The notes: generated by a model not told the origin, from the sequence alone. DNA of 9,465 bases from Acidobacteriaceae bacterium (GCA_003165855.1 PMXH01000463.1:5097-14561), one strand, 5' to 3'; shown: positions 1 through 7,589, numbered from the stretch's first letter. Numbers and translations are program-made.

Positions 1-1
1 T

Positions 2-292
2 CCCAGTGGCGAGGAGGAAGCTGAAGCCAATATTCCCGACCCCGCCATCAGCGTGGTGGACCTCATCGCCAACCGGGAAATCCAACAGAAGGTGCGGCAC
101 ATTCTCGACGAGCTTCAGGAAAAAGACCGTCGCATAATCAAAGAGGTCTTCCTTGAAGAACGCGATAAGGATGAAGTCTGCCGTGATCTGGGCGTGGACC
201 GGGAATATCTGAGGGTCCTGCTGCACCGCGCCAAGAAGTCCTTTAAAGCTCTGTATTTGAAGAAAATGGCCAAAGGAGCCATGCAGGAATGA
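2..292 (+). CDS. Sigma-70 family RNA polymerase sigma factor, C-terminal part (5' truncated by window edge)
   Basis: The reading frame is open from the left edge and ends at the TGA at 290-292, so only about 96 C-terminal residues are present. The internal GTG at 53 is not a likely real start, because in-frame acidic coding sequence (GEEEAEANIPDPAIS) continues upstream of it. The visible part matches sigma region 4: a helical stretch around ILDELQEKDRRIIKEVF, then a helix-turn-helix near DKDEVCRDLGVDREYLRVLL, followed by HRAKKSFKALYL. This is the domain that contacts the -35 element. Region 2 lies outside the window, so the exact class (ECF or other small sigma factor) cannot be fixed. The gene lies 58 bp upstream of a membrane anti-sigma factor on the same strand, which suggests the usual cognate pair in one transcript. 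What is seen is the HTH and the neighbour; the cognate pairing is inferred. Confidence 0.85.
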   Translation, partial: PSGEEEAEANIPDPAISVVDLIANREIQQKVRHILDELQEKDRRIIKEVFLEERDKDEVCRDLGVDREYLRVLLHRAKKSFKALYLKKMAKGAMQE

Positions 293-334
293 CGCGGCGT
301 AACGTTTGGCGGCAATTTGTCACTATCTGTATAT

Positions 335-340
335 GAGGAG
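335..340 (+). promoter_or_regulatory. Ribosome binding site (GAGGAG) of the anti-sigma gene
   Basis: GAGGAG lies 10 nt before the ATG at 351. It decides the start: the in-frame TTG at 306 and ATG at 333 would extend the protein by 15 or 6 residues, but neither has a purine-rich site upstream, and the ATG at 333 overlaps this motif. Confidence 0.65.
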
Positions 341-350
341 TACTCAGAGC

Positions 351-1052
351 ATGGACCACAGCGAGGCGAGCCGCCTTATGGCTTCGGAGAAGTACCTGCT
401 CGATGAGCTTCCACCGGACGCGCTGGAGGCGTTCGAGGAGCATCTCTTTGGCTGTCCCGAATGCGCCCTGGATGTGCGCGCAGGATCGCTATTCCTCGAG
501 CAAGGCAAGATCGCGCTAGCCAGTCCCGCCGCAGCAGGCCGCGTTCCGGCGGAGGTTCGGGAACCGTCTGGATGGTTCGCATGGTGGCGTCCAGCCTTCG
601 CTATCCCGGCCATGGCCGTTCTCCTGCTCGTCATCGGATATCAGAATCTGGTCACCTACCCGGCGCTCAAGGGAGCGTCGGCCGAGAATAGATCGCCCAG
701 CATTCTGCCTGCGGCTTCGTTAGTCAGCGCCGTGACTCGCGGCTCAAATCCGTCCACCATTGCTGGGCGTCCCGGGGAATCATTTCTTCTCCCCCTTGAT
801 ATTCCGCCCCAAAAGGTTTTCCAATCCTACGTGGTTGAGTTGCACAACCCGGCAGGAGGTGTAGATTGGTCGCTGCCGGTTTCCGCCGAGGCAATCAAGA
901 ACACGTTGCCCATCCGCGCACCGGGAGTAGACAAGGCCGGGAGGTATGAATTGGTTGTGTTGGGCTTGACTGCGCCGGGCGGAAAACTTTCAGAGGTTGG
1001 GCGGTATCCTTTTGAATTGCAGTTTGCGACTGCGGTAAATCCTCAACCCTAA
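351..1052 (+). CDS. Membrane-bound anti-sigma factor with ZAS-type zinc motif
   Basis: A 233-residue protein that probably holds the upstream sigma factor inactive at the membrane. The N-terminal cytoplasmic part carries H31-x3-C35-x2-C38 (HLFGCPEC), the H-x3-C-x2-C core of zinc-containing anti-sigma (ZAS) domains, preceded by the helical YLLDELPPDALEAFEEH segment usual in this family. One hydrophobic helix follows at about residues 81-101 (PAFAIPAMAVLLLVIGYQNL), after a Trp-rich edge. About 130 residues then lie outside the membrane and include a beta-rich segment (YVVELHNPAGGVDWSLPV, later YELVVLGL), as in other acidobacterial anti-sigma proteins. It is preceded by the sigma gene and followed after 12 bp by a conserved-looking unknown gene, so the three are probably co-transcribed. 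The zinc motif and helix are seen directly; inhibition of the neighbouring sigma factor is inferred from context. Confidence 0.82.
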   Translation: MDHSEASRLMASEKYLLDELPPDALEAFEEHLFGCPECALDVRAGSLFLEQGKIALASPAAAGRVPAEVREPSGWFAWWRPAFAIPAMAVLLLVIGYQNLVTYPALKGASAENRSPSILPAASLVSAVTRGSNPSTIAGRPGESFLLPLDIPPQKVFQSYVVELHNPAGGVDWSLPVSAEAIKNTLPIRAPGVDKAGRYELVVLGLTAPGGKLSEVGRYPFELQFATAVNPQP

Positions 1053-1053
1053 C

Positions 1054-1060
1054 GAGGGGG
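1054..1060 (+). promoter_or_regulatory. Ribosome binding site (GAGGGGG) of the 281-residue unknown gene
   Basis: A purine-rich GAGGGGG begins one base after the anti-sigma stop codon and ends 4 nt before the ATG at 1065. This supports that start and suggests translational coupling to the anti-sigma gene. Confidence 0.55.
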
Positions 1061-1064
1061 AAAA

Positions 1065-1910
1065 ATGACGGCTACCAGCCGAGTTCACTACTTCCACGCC
1101 GATGCTTGCGCCTTCGGCGGATACTTTGAACGCCCGATCGAACGCACCATTGTGCCGCAAGCGCCTATGTCTCTCTCGCCTGCGGGCGGCTATGGATCTG
1201 CTCGTTCGGAAAACTTCCGGCTGGAAGGCCTGGTCTCTTACAAGTCAGCCTCAACCCAGGTTTCGGGCCATCTAAGCAAGAAAGACGGCGGAGGCTGGGT
1301 GACGCTGGTGACCTCAGTCGTCGAGGGACTCAATGTGCTGGACGTAGTTACCGCCGACCGGCTCTCCGCGCAGATTTCTACAGAACATCCACTGGTGGGC
1401 GACAGTCCGAAGGTAACTTTCCTTGGAACCTCGTTTGAAAATCTCAAGATTGCAGGGTGTCCCGTGGATGTCACGCTTGATCTCGACATCTGCGACCAGG
1501 GAAATGGCGACAACTACCCAGGCGCCCCTTGCGTTCGCGACGATCGATTCCTCGCCCGAGTTGCCCAGCAGTACCAGCGCATGAACAACGCGAAAGACTT
1601 GCCGGAATGGGTGAAGGATCGCTCCATACCCGATTGGATCACGCAGCGTTATAACTCGAACGGAGCGAAAGCTGGAAAAGGCAGCGTCCTCTGCTCGGTA
1701 GTGAAAGAAACGAACGGGAAATTCCCCGGCAGGCCCTTTGGCAACGTCTTCGAAGTGCCGGGTTTTGGCCGCGCGTTTCTGGGAGAACTGCTCGTGGACT
1801 GCCAGTCCTACCAGTTGACCATGGTGCGCCTGGAAATGGGTTGCCTTGCCGATTCCAATGTAGGTGCCGCGACCGCCAAGGCAAATGGCGTCACGGAGCC
1901 GCCCAGCTAA
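1065..1910 (+). CDS. Protein of unknown function in the sigma/anti-sigma/CHAT cluster (281 aa)
   Basis: I do not recognise this family with confidence. The protein has 281 residues, no N-terminal signal peptide and no transmembrane segment, so it is probably cytoplasmic unless exported another way. The N-terminal half looks beta-rich: RVHYFHADACAFGG, then SENFRLEGLVSYKSA, TQVSGHL, and the block LVTSVVEGLNVLDVVTADRL. A second such block, VTFLGTSFENLKIAGCPVDV, leads into an acidic run (DLDICDQGNGDN). The pattern of a large strand-rich domain followed by a 'gene-specific' small strand loosely recalls choice-of-anchor type domains, but this is weak. The C-terminal half has aromatic and basic residues and ends in Pro-Pro-Ser. 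There are seven Cys in total. It starts 12 bp after the anti-sigma stop with a good ribosome binding site, so it is probably in the same operon. It could be a partner or substrate of the downstream CHAT protease; that is speculation from position. Confidence 0.75.
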   Translation: MTATSRVHYFHADACAFGGYFERPIERTIVPQAPMSLSPAGGYGSARSENFRLEGLVSYKSASTQVSGHLSKKDGGGWVTLVTSVVEGLNVLDVVTADRLSAQISTEHPLVGDSPKVTFLGTSFENLKIAGCPVDVTLDLDICDQGNGDNYPGAPCVRDDRFLARVAQQYQRMNNAKDLPEWVKDRSIPDWITQRYNSNGAKAGKGSVLCSVVKETNGKFPGRPFGNVFEVPGFGRAFLGELLVDCQSYQLTMVRLEMGCLADSNVGAATAKANGVTEPPS

Positions 1911-1999
1911 AACAATACTATCTTGTGGACACCTGACGGACTCGCAGATATGTTTCCGAGAAATTTTCAGGCGGGAGAAGTCGGGTCCTGAGTTAATTG

Positions 2000-2026
2000 T
2001 TGACCCCTCGATTGTCACTCTATAAA
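2000..2026 (+). promoter_or_regulatory. Candidate sigma-70-type promoter of the TPR-CHAT gene
   Basis: TATAAA at 2021-2026 is a good -10 box. Upstream, TTGACC at 2000-2005 gives a 15-bp spacer, and the overlapping TTGTTG at 1997-2002 gives 18 bp; neither spacing is ideal. Transcription would start near 2033, about 85 nt before the ATG at 2117 and inside the inverted repeat that follows immediately. This would let the CHAT gene be expressed separately from the sigma operon. The call rests on sequence likeness only. Confidence 0.4.
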
Positions 2027-2056
2027 CTGCCTGACTAACCCACTTTAGTCAGGCAG
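2027..2056 (+). repeat. Perfect 12-bp inverted repeat abutting the CHAT promoter (operator or terminator)
   Basis: CTGCCTGACTAA (2027-2038) is the exact reverse complement of TTAGTCAGGCAG (2045-2056), with a 6-nt spacer CCCACT. The second arm is followed by only CTTT, so as a rho-independent terminator of the upstream three-gene operon it would be weak in its T tract but strong in its stem. Its first base directly follows the TATAAA box, so it could equally be an operator covering the transcription start of the CHAT gene. Both roles are possible. Confidence 0.6.
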
Positions 2057-2116
2057 CTTTCGTCTAGGATAGTCTGAACTCTCGTCAAGGTGCATAACAG
2101 ACGGCGCGAGGGCGCG

Positions 2117-4615
2117 ATGTCAGGGCCAAGGAACCAGAAGTTCGAACTGCTGGTTCTCGCTCTGTCTTTGCCGCTCTCATGGACTCTCGGCTGCACCAGG
2201 CTGCCCGATCCGCAGAAAACATTTAACCACGCCCAAGCAGCGTTCCTTCGCGACGATCTTCCGGCCGCCGAGTCCGAGGCACGCCGGGCGTACGAGCGCT
2301 TTTCCGGCCACAATCAAGAATGGGCGTGGAGGTTCCGGCTTCTTGACGCTGAGGCCCTCATATCGCAAGGTAATCGCGAAGTCGCTCTCTCCCTACTTAG
2401 CGCAACGCTGCCGCCCGAGCTTGCCCACACTGATCTGGCGATCAAACGGGAGATACTCCAGGCCAGCGCCTTCATTCCCCTCGACCGACTCGATGAGGCT
2501 GACCAGGATCTAGAGGCGGCGGAAAAGCTTTCCGGGACCTTGGATTCTTCGCTGGCAGGCGAGATCGCCAGAGCCCGCGGCAATCTGCAAAGGCGACGGA
2601 ATGATCTGGGTGGTGCCGAGCGTTTTTTTCTTCAGAGCTTGAGGATCGCCAGACAACGGCGCGATGCGCGCCTAGAGGTCACCGATCTCCTGAACCTCGG
2701 TGCTGTAGCCGAACAGGAAGAGCACTACGATGAATCGATCGATTGGTTACACGATGCCTACGGGAAAGCCCAAATTCTCCATAACCAGCGGCTTGCGGAG
2801 GCAGCGCTCGGCAATCGCGCGTGGGACTACTACAAGATGGGCGACTTCGATAGAGCCCTTGCTTTGTATCAGGAAGCGGAGAAGGCGGCAACAGATCTTC
2901 GAGCGGTGTACCACCAAATCCAGTGGCTGAACAACATCGGCCTGGTCTACTACAAAATGAGTCAGCCCTCGGTTGCGGAAGGCTACTACCGGCAATCCCT
3001 GGCCTTAGCTGAAAAAACGGGGAACTCCGCACAGGTCATTGACGCCCTGACCAGCCTAGCCTTCGTCTCAGTGCAAACCGGTCAACTTACCGAGGCGCAG
3101 CAGTATGCCGAGAAAGCTTTTCAACTGGCTCACGCCCGCAATGACCGCCCTTCTGAGCTCTATCCGCTTCTGGTCAAGGCCCAGGTCTCCGCCGCGCGAG
3201 GAGATCATGAAGCAGCCGAGAAAGTGTTCCGTGAAGTCGCAGACGACCCCAAGAGCGATCTGTCTCTGCGCTGGGAAGCTCAGAACGACTTGGCAAAACT
3301 ATACGAACAGGAACACCGCCTCGCCGACGCAGACAACCAGTACCGGAAGGCGCTAGCCACCATCGAACAGGCCCGAGCCTCACTGCAGCGGGAAGAATTC
3401 AAATTACCCTTCCTGGCAAACGCCGCGCACCTCTACGACGACTACATCCGCTTTCTCTTGGCCCAAGGAAAAACCGAACAGGCTCTCCAGATTGCCGACT
3501 ACAGTCGAGCCCAGACCTTGGCGGAAGGTCTAGGCGTATTGCCGCAGAAAGCACTGGCAGTTGCTAAGGTACTGAATGCCCAGCAGACGGCGCGCCATGC
3601 TAACGCTACAGTTCTCTTCTATTGGCTCGGCCGCGAGGGTTCGTATTTGTGGGCGATCACAGCCAATAGCACAACGCTCTATTCCTTGCCACCTGCGACC
3701 GATATCGATGCCGCGGTCGAGCGATACCGCCGCGCGTTGTTGCGCTGGCAAGACGTTCTGCAGACCGCGAATCCCGACGGCAGCTATCTCTATGACAGTC
3801 TGGTGAAACCCGTCAGCAAACTGATTGCGCACAATTCTCGCGTGATCCTGATCCCCGACGGAAGCCTCGACAACTTGAATTTCGAAACCCTGCTCGCGCC
3901 ACAACCGCAGCTGCACTATTGGATTGAAGACGTCACCGTGCTGAGCGCAAGTTCTCTGCGAGTCCTAGCGGCCTCCCAAACTCATATCGAGCATGGCACG
4001 GGAAGACTCCTGCTCATCGGCGATGCTATCGCCGCCAGTCCCGAGTATGGTCCGCTGCCGAACGCCCAGCCGGAGATGGAGAACGTCGCGAAACACTTCG
4101 GCGAACAACAGCGGCAAACCTACGCTCGCCAGCAAGCAACTCCTGACGCGTATCTAGCCAGCGATCCCGGACAGTTTTCCTTCATTCACTTCGTGGCCCA
4201 CGCCACCGCCAGCAAATTAAGTCCGCTGGATTCCGCCATCGTGCTTTCCCCATCTTCTCCCGAACAGGATTCCTTCAAGCTCTACGCTCGCGATATCACT
4301 CGTCATCCCCTGCACGCCGACCTGGTCACAATCTCCTCGTGCTATGGAGCGGGAACTACCGCTTACTCGGGAGAAGGACTGGTAGGGCTTTCCTGGGCCT
4401 TTCTTCGCGCTGGCGCGCACAACGTGATTGGCGCACTCTGGGAAGTGAGCGACGCCTCCCCTGCCCGCCTCATGGACCACCTCTATGACGAACTCCGCCG
4501 TGGCCAACCTCCGGAAGCAGCCCTCCGTGCGGCCAAACTCTCTCTGCTTCATTCCGATGACGTCGTCCGCAAGCCTTTCTATTGGGCTCCCTTTCAACTC
4601 TACACAGGACGCTAA
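2117..4615 (+). CDS. TPR-CHAT protein: caspase-like peptidase with N-terminal tetratricopeptide repeats, probable lipoprotein
   Basis: An 832-residue protein. Residues 1-26 look like a lipoprotein signal: RNQK, then hydrophobic LLVLALSLPLS, then W-T-L-G-C26, which fits the relaxed bacterial lipobox. About residues 75-420 form roughly eight TPR helix pairs, for example AEQEEHYDESIDWLHDAY, YYKMGDFDRALALYQEA, YYKMSQPSVAEGYYRQSLAL and VQTGQLTEAQQYAEKAF. Such repeats normally bind peptides or proteins. A helical linker leads into a CHAT domain (about 495-832; PF12770 type, clan CD peptidases) containing RVILIPDGSLDNLNFETL. The predicted dyad is intact: H695 in HFVAHA and C742 in TISSCYGAG, followed by GEGLVGLSWAFLRAGA and NVIGALWEVSD. 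The family includes separase/caspase relatives and Csx29. The ATG at 2117 has GAGGG 4 nt upstream. An in-frame GTG at 2090 would add nine residues before the signal sequence and has no separate ribosome site. The 134-bp gap to the convergent kinase gene shows no convincing terminator. Domain identity is firm; substrate and cell location are inferred. Confidence 0.9.
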   Translation: MSGPRNQKFELLVLALSLPLSWTLGCTRLPDPQKTFNHAQAAFLRDDLPAAESEARRAYERFSGHNQEWAWRFRLLDAEALISQGNREVALSLLSATLPPELAHTDLAIKREILQASAFIPLDRLDEADQDLEAAEKLSGTLDSSLAGEIARARGNLQRRRNDLGGAERFFLQSLRIARQRRDARLEVTDLLNLGAVAEQEEHYDESIDWLHDAYGKAQILHNQRLAEAALGNRAWDYYKMGDFDRALALYQEAEKAATDLRAVYHQIQWLNNIGLVYYKMSQPSVAEGYYRQSLALAEKTGNSAQVIDALTSLAFVSVQTGQLTEAQQYAEKAFQLAHARNDRPSELYPLLVKAQVSAARGDHEAAEKVFREVADDPKSDLSLRWEAQNDLAKLYEQEHRLADADNQYRKALATIEQARASLQREEFKLPFLANAAHLYDDYIRFLLAQGKTEQALQIADYSRAQTLAEGLGVLPQKALAVAKVLNAQQTARHANATVLFYWLGREGSYLWAITANSTTLYSLPPATDIDAAVERYRRALLRWQDVLQTANPDGSYLYDSLVKPVSKLIAHNSRVILIPDGSLDNLNFETLLAPQPQLHYWIEDVTVLSASSLRVLAASQTHIEHGTGRLLLIGDAIAASPEYGPLPNAQPEMENVAKHFGEQQRQTYARQQATPDAYLASDPGQFSFIHFVAHATASKLSPLDSAIVLSPSSPEQDSFKLYARDITRHPLHADLVTISSCYGAGTTAYSGEGLVGLSWAFLRAGAHNVIGALWEVSDASPARLMDHLYDELRRGQPPEAALRAAKLSLLHSDDVVRKPFYWAPFQLYTGR

Positions 4616-4749
4616 GCGATTCGATGGCAGGGACGTTGTTCTCTCGCCAGCAAGAACAGGGATCCGTTCCCGCAAGTTGTCCCGGCCTTGCTGATCCCTC
4701 CGACAACGCTGACTTTCAATGAGGCCCCGCCCAGAGGCGAAAAGTTTGG

Positions 4750-7410
4750 CTATTGCTTCAATGTCCCGGTCCAGTTGAGGATGACTTCCTGAGGATGCGA
4801 CTGGCCTCCGCTCAGGGCTTTGAGTGCGGGAAAGCGCTCGCCGGGCGCTACCGGGCCGAGGGAGGCGAATTCATTCACGTGCAGCGGCAGAACGGTCGGG
4901 GCGCCGAATTGGAAGGTCTCGACGTTTTGAATGGGCACGGACATCAACTTATCCGTGATGGTGTAGTAAATCTGCTTCCCGTCGGGGCTCCACGAAGGAA
5001 AACTGCCGCCACCGTTGGAGACCTGCCATTTTCCTCCGGGACCGGGGAATGCGGTTACATACACTTCATATCTTCCCGACTCGTCCGATTGGTAAGCGAG
5101 CCATTTGCCGTTCGGCGAAAGAACGGCTCCCGCTTCATTCGCCGGCGATTGGATGAAAGGAGTCAGCTTCTTGTCGCCGTTCAGATCGATGTAGTAAACA
5201 TCCTGGCGCGTGGCATTATTCTGCACCATGAAGAAAAGATAGCGGCCATTGGGAGACCAGCTGCCAACGCTGCCAAACGTCTTCGGCGTTTCCAACTTCT
5301 CCTGCGTGCCGGAGCCACTGGTGGGCTGGATCCAGACTCCGGCGGAAGCCGTGCCAGCAATGGTGCCGACCGCGATTCTTTTGGAGTCGGGAGAAAATGC
5401 AAAGGTAATGCTGGCCGCATCCACGAACGTGCTCCGCGACATCGTGTTGCGGCTGGTGTCGACGATCCAAACGTCTCCCTTGCCCGTGTCCGGGTCGGGA
5501 CGCACCAAACCGACGAGAGCGCCATCGGGTGAGGGCCGCGGCTGCAGGTAAAGTCCGGGCTCGCCAAAGCGTCCCACTTCTTTCCCCGTGCGGTCCACCC
5601 ACATGGGCTGAGTCTTCTGCAGCGAGCCGTGACGATAGACGAGCGTACCGTGCGCGGCGGTGAAGGCAGCGAGATCGCGTGCGTTCCAGTAGTCGAGCTT
5701 TTCGGCTACCGGCGTGGGGTCGCCGCTGAACTGGAGCGATTTGGGATCGAAGCGTTGCGCCACCAACACGGTCTCGCGCAGGTACAACAGATATCCATCG
5801 GAATACTGCACGTTCGATGCGCTCGCCAATATCTCGCGCGGCTTCTCGCCGGAGAGCGAGGCGCCGTATAACGCTCCTGTGCCAGTGCCTCCCGCGCCGA
5901 CGGCTTCGCGATAAGTAAACAGAAAGTGATCGCCATCGGGCAGAAAGTATGGGTTGCGATGGGTCCAACCCGGCTTTGCCTCGGTAAGCTTTTCGGACAC
6001 GCCACCGCCCTCGGGCACCTTGTAGAGCGGCTCGCGAATGTTGGGAGTGAAGATGATGACGCCGCGCGGACTCCAGGATGCGCCTCGGCCTTCGGGTGCG
6101 TCGCAGAGCACCTGCACCGGTCCGCCGCTCAGGGCTACCTTCTTCAATTTGCCCCCGGAAAAAAAGCCAATGTATTTGCCATCGGGCGACCAGAAGGGAA
6201 AGGTGGGGTGATCGGATTCAATCTGGTGAAGCGCGCCGGTGTTGACATCGCGCACCCACAAATTGGTTTCGGGTGCGGTGCCGGCGAGGAATGCGAGTTT
6301 TGAACCATCCGGGGAGAGCGCCGGAGCGCCGGCTACAACGCTGGTGAATTCGGTATCAGCGGGCGGCAACCAGGATGCCGTCATCGACCGTCGCGCATCT
6401 TCAAGCTGGGCACGGCTGGAGAGGAAAAAAGCAAGAGCGGCGGCGGCCAGAATCCAACCCACAGCAGCGGCGATCACCAACGTCCGCTTCTGCACCGCCC
6501 GCCGCGCGCGGACTTGAGCTGGCGCGGCCAGCTGGCTGGTGGATACTCCAGCGATCCAGCGCAATTGTAGTTTCAGATCGTGCACCGTCTGAAAGCGCTC
6601 TTCGGGATCCTTGGCCAGGCAGGTCTTGATCACTTGCTCTAGCGCCGGCGGTGACATGGGCTGAACCGTTGAGATAGGCGGCGGATCCGAAGCCAGAATG
6701 GCCGCCACCAGGCTAGCCTGACTCTTTCCCGTAAACGCCCGCTTGCCGGTCGCCATCTCGTACAGCACACAGCCCAGCGCAAAAATGTCGGAGCGTGCGT
6801 CGGCGTCTTTGCCTTCCGTCTGCTCGGGAGACATGTACTGGAACGTGCCGAGAATGGTGCCCTGCGCGGTCAGCGGCTGATCGGCGGAGGGATGCGAAAT
6901 CGTCATGGTCAGGCTGGAAGCCGGCGTCACGCCCGTAATCGCCTTGGCCAGGCCGAAGTCCATCAGCTTCGCTCCCGTCTTCGTCAGCATCACATTTCCC
7001 GGCTTCAAGTCGCGATGCACCACGCCGCTTTTGTGCGCCCGTTCTAGGCCTTCGCAAATCTCGATCCCAATTTTCAGCACTTGCTCGGTCGGGAGCGGAC
7101 CTTTGCGCAAGCGGTCGGCCAAAGTCTCGCCCTCCAGAAACTCCATGACGAGAAAGTCGATGCCATCCTGATGGCCGACGTCATGCAAGGTGCAGATGTT
7201 GGGATGGTTCAGAGATGAGATAGCCCGGGCTTCGCGATCGAACCGCTGCTTGGCTTCTGGATTGTCAGAAAGATGACTCGGCAGAATCTTGACCGCAACT
7301 GTGCGGTCCAGGCGCGTGTCCCGCGCTCGATACACTTCTCCCATGCCGCCTGTGCCCAGCGGAGACTGAATTTCATACGGCCCGAGTTTTGTGCCAGAGG
7401 TGAGCCCCAT
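4750..7410 (-). CDS. Transmembrane Ser/Thr protein kinase with C-terminal PD40/TolB-like beta-propeller
   Basis: An 886-residue Hanks-type kinase. In the N-terminal cytoplasmic kinase domain (about 12-285), the Gly-rich loop is G19-TGGMGEVY, the ATP-binding Lys is K41 in VAVK, the helix-C Glu is probably E60, the catalytic loop is H132-RDLKPGN, the metal-binding motif is D151-FG, and the P+1 motif is S194-PEQ. All are intact, so it is probably active. The activation segment carries many Ser/Thr (SSLTMTISHPS), likely autophosphorylation sites. A hydrophobic helix at about 310-331 crosses the membrane. From about 366 to 812 there are repeated [S/L]P[D/N/R]G motifs (SPDGSKLAF, SPDGKYIGF, SPNGRYLFF, SPNGKWLAY, SPDGKQIYY), which mark PD40/WD40-like propeller blades on the far side. 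These could sense a ligand or bind protein. The start fits the family's usual GTKLGPYEI opening. It is divergent from a pseudokinase gene and convergent with the CHAT gene. The target is unknown. Confidence 0.93.
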   Translation of the reverse strand: MGLTSGTKLGPYEIQSPLGTGGMGEVYRARDTRLDRTVAVKILPSHLSDNPEAKQRFDREARAISSLNHPNICTLHDVGHQDGIDFLVMEFLEGETLADRLRKGPLPTEQVLKIGIEICEGLERAHKSGVVHRDLKPGNVMLTKTGAKLMDFGLAKAITGVTPASSLTMTISHPSADQPLTAQGTILGTFQYMSPEQTEGKDADARSDIFALGCVLYEMATGKRAFTGKSQASLVAAILASDPPPISTVQPMSPPALEQVIKTCLAKDPEERFQTVHDLKLQLRWIAGVSTSQLAAPAQVRARRAVQKRTLVIAAAVGWILAAAALAFFLSSRAQLEDARRSMTASWLPPADTEFTSVVAGAPALSPDGSKLAFLAGTAPETNLWVRDVNTGALHQIESDHPTFPFWSPDGKYIGFFSGGKLKKVALSGGPVQVLCDAPEGRGASWSPRGVIIFTPNIREPLYKVPEGGGVSEKLTEAKPGWTHRNPYFLPDGDHFLFTYREAVGAGGTGTGALYGASLSGEKPREILASASNVQYSDGYLLYLRETVLVAQRFDPKSLQFSGDPTPVAEKLDYWNARDLAAFTAAHGTLVYRHGSLQKTQPMWVDRTGKEVGRFGEPGLYLQPRPSPDGALVGLVRPDPDTGKGDVWIVDTSRNTMSRSTFVDAASITFAFSPDSKRIAVGTIAGTASAGVWIQPTSGSGTQEKLETPKTFGSVGSWSPNGRYLFFMVQNNATRQDVYYIDLNGDKKLTPFIQSPANEAGAVLSPNGKWLAYQSDESGRYEVYVTAFPGPGGKWQVSNGGGSFPSWSPDGKQIYYTITDKLMSVPIQNVETFQFGAPTVLPLHVNEFASLGPVAPGERFPALKALSGGQSHPQEVILNWTGTLKQ

Positions 7411-7421
7411 GCGTGCGCGCC

Positions 7422-7447
7422 ATTATAGCTTGAGCAGCAACTTGCAA
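7422..7447 (-). promoter_or_regulatory. Candidate promoter of the propeller kinase, giving a near-leaderless transcript
   Basis: Reading the minus strand, a perfect TATAAT lies at 7427-7422. The best -35-like element is TTGCAA at 7447-7442, with a short 14-bp spacer. Transcription would begin near 7416-7415, only about 5 nt before the ATG at 7410. No Shine-Dalgarno-like motif lies between (GGCGCGCACGC), which is consistent with a leaderless or near-leaderless mRNA. Confidence 0.45.
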
Positions 7448-7589
7448 CCGCGGCGATGGCTTTGGACCAATGGCCGCAAACTCAGGGTTTTACGTCAAGA
7501 CCACGAAAGTAGACGAAGCGAATGCCATAGGTTTCCGAGAAGCTCTTTGACAGCCCCTTGTATCACCTAACTCCTTTAACTTCTATACT

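Noticed and set aside
1983..2006. GGGTC/GACCC inverted repeat just upstream of the CHAT promoter.
   Set aside because: Arms are only 5 bp with a 14-nt spacer; likely by chance.
1314..2018. A 234-codon minus-strand open frame opposite the 281-residue unknown gene.
   Set aside because: Its composition is that of a shadow frame. The plus-strand gene has a good ribosome site, fits the operon spacing and ends cleanly, so the two cannot both be favoured.
1..4615. CRISPR array or Cas effector that would make the sigma/TPR-CHAT locus a type III-E system.
   Set aside because: No regularly spaced direct repeats and no Cas-like protein are visible; only the accessory-gene analogy remains.
4676..4707. 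GTTGTC/GACAAC inverted repeat in the gap between the CHAT and kinase genes, considered as a terminator.
   Set aside because: The stem is only 6 bp around a 20-nt loop, with no T tract on either strand.
4753..5532. A 259-codon plus-strand open frame opposite the C-terminal half of the propeller kinase.
   Set aside because: It is antisense to a clearly recognisable coding region, has no family likeness and no ribosome site; a GC-rich shadow frame.
7547..7552. Perfect TTGACA -35 box in the divergent gap.
   Set aside because: No -10-like hexamer lies at 15-19 bp downstream; the TATACT at 7584-7589 is 31 bp away.
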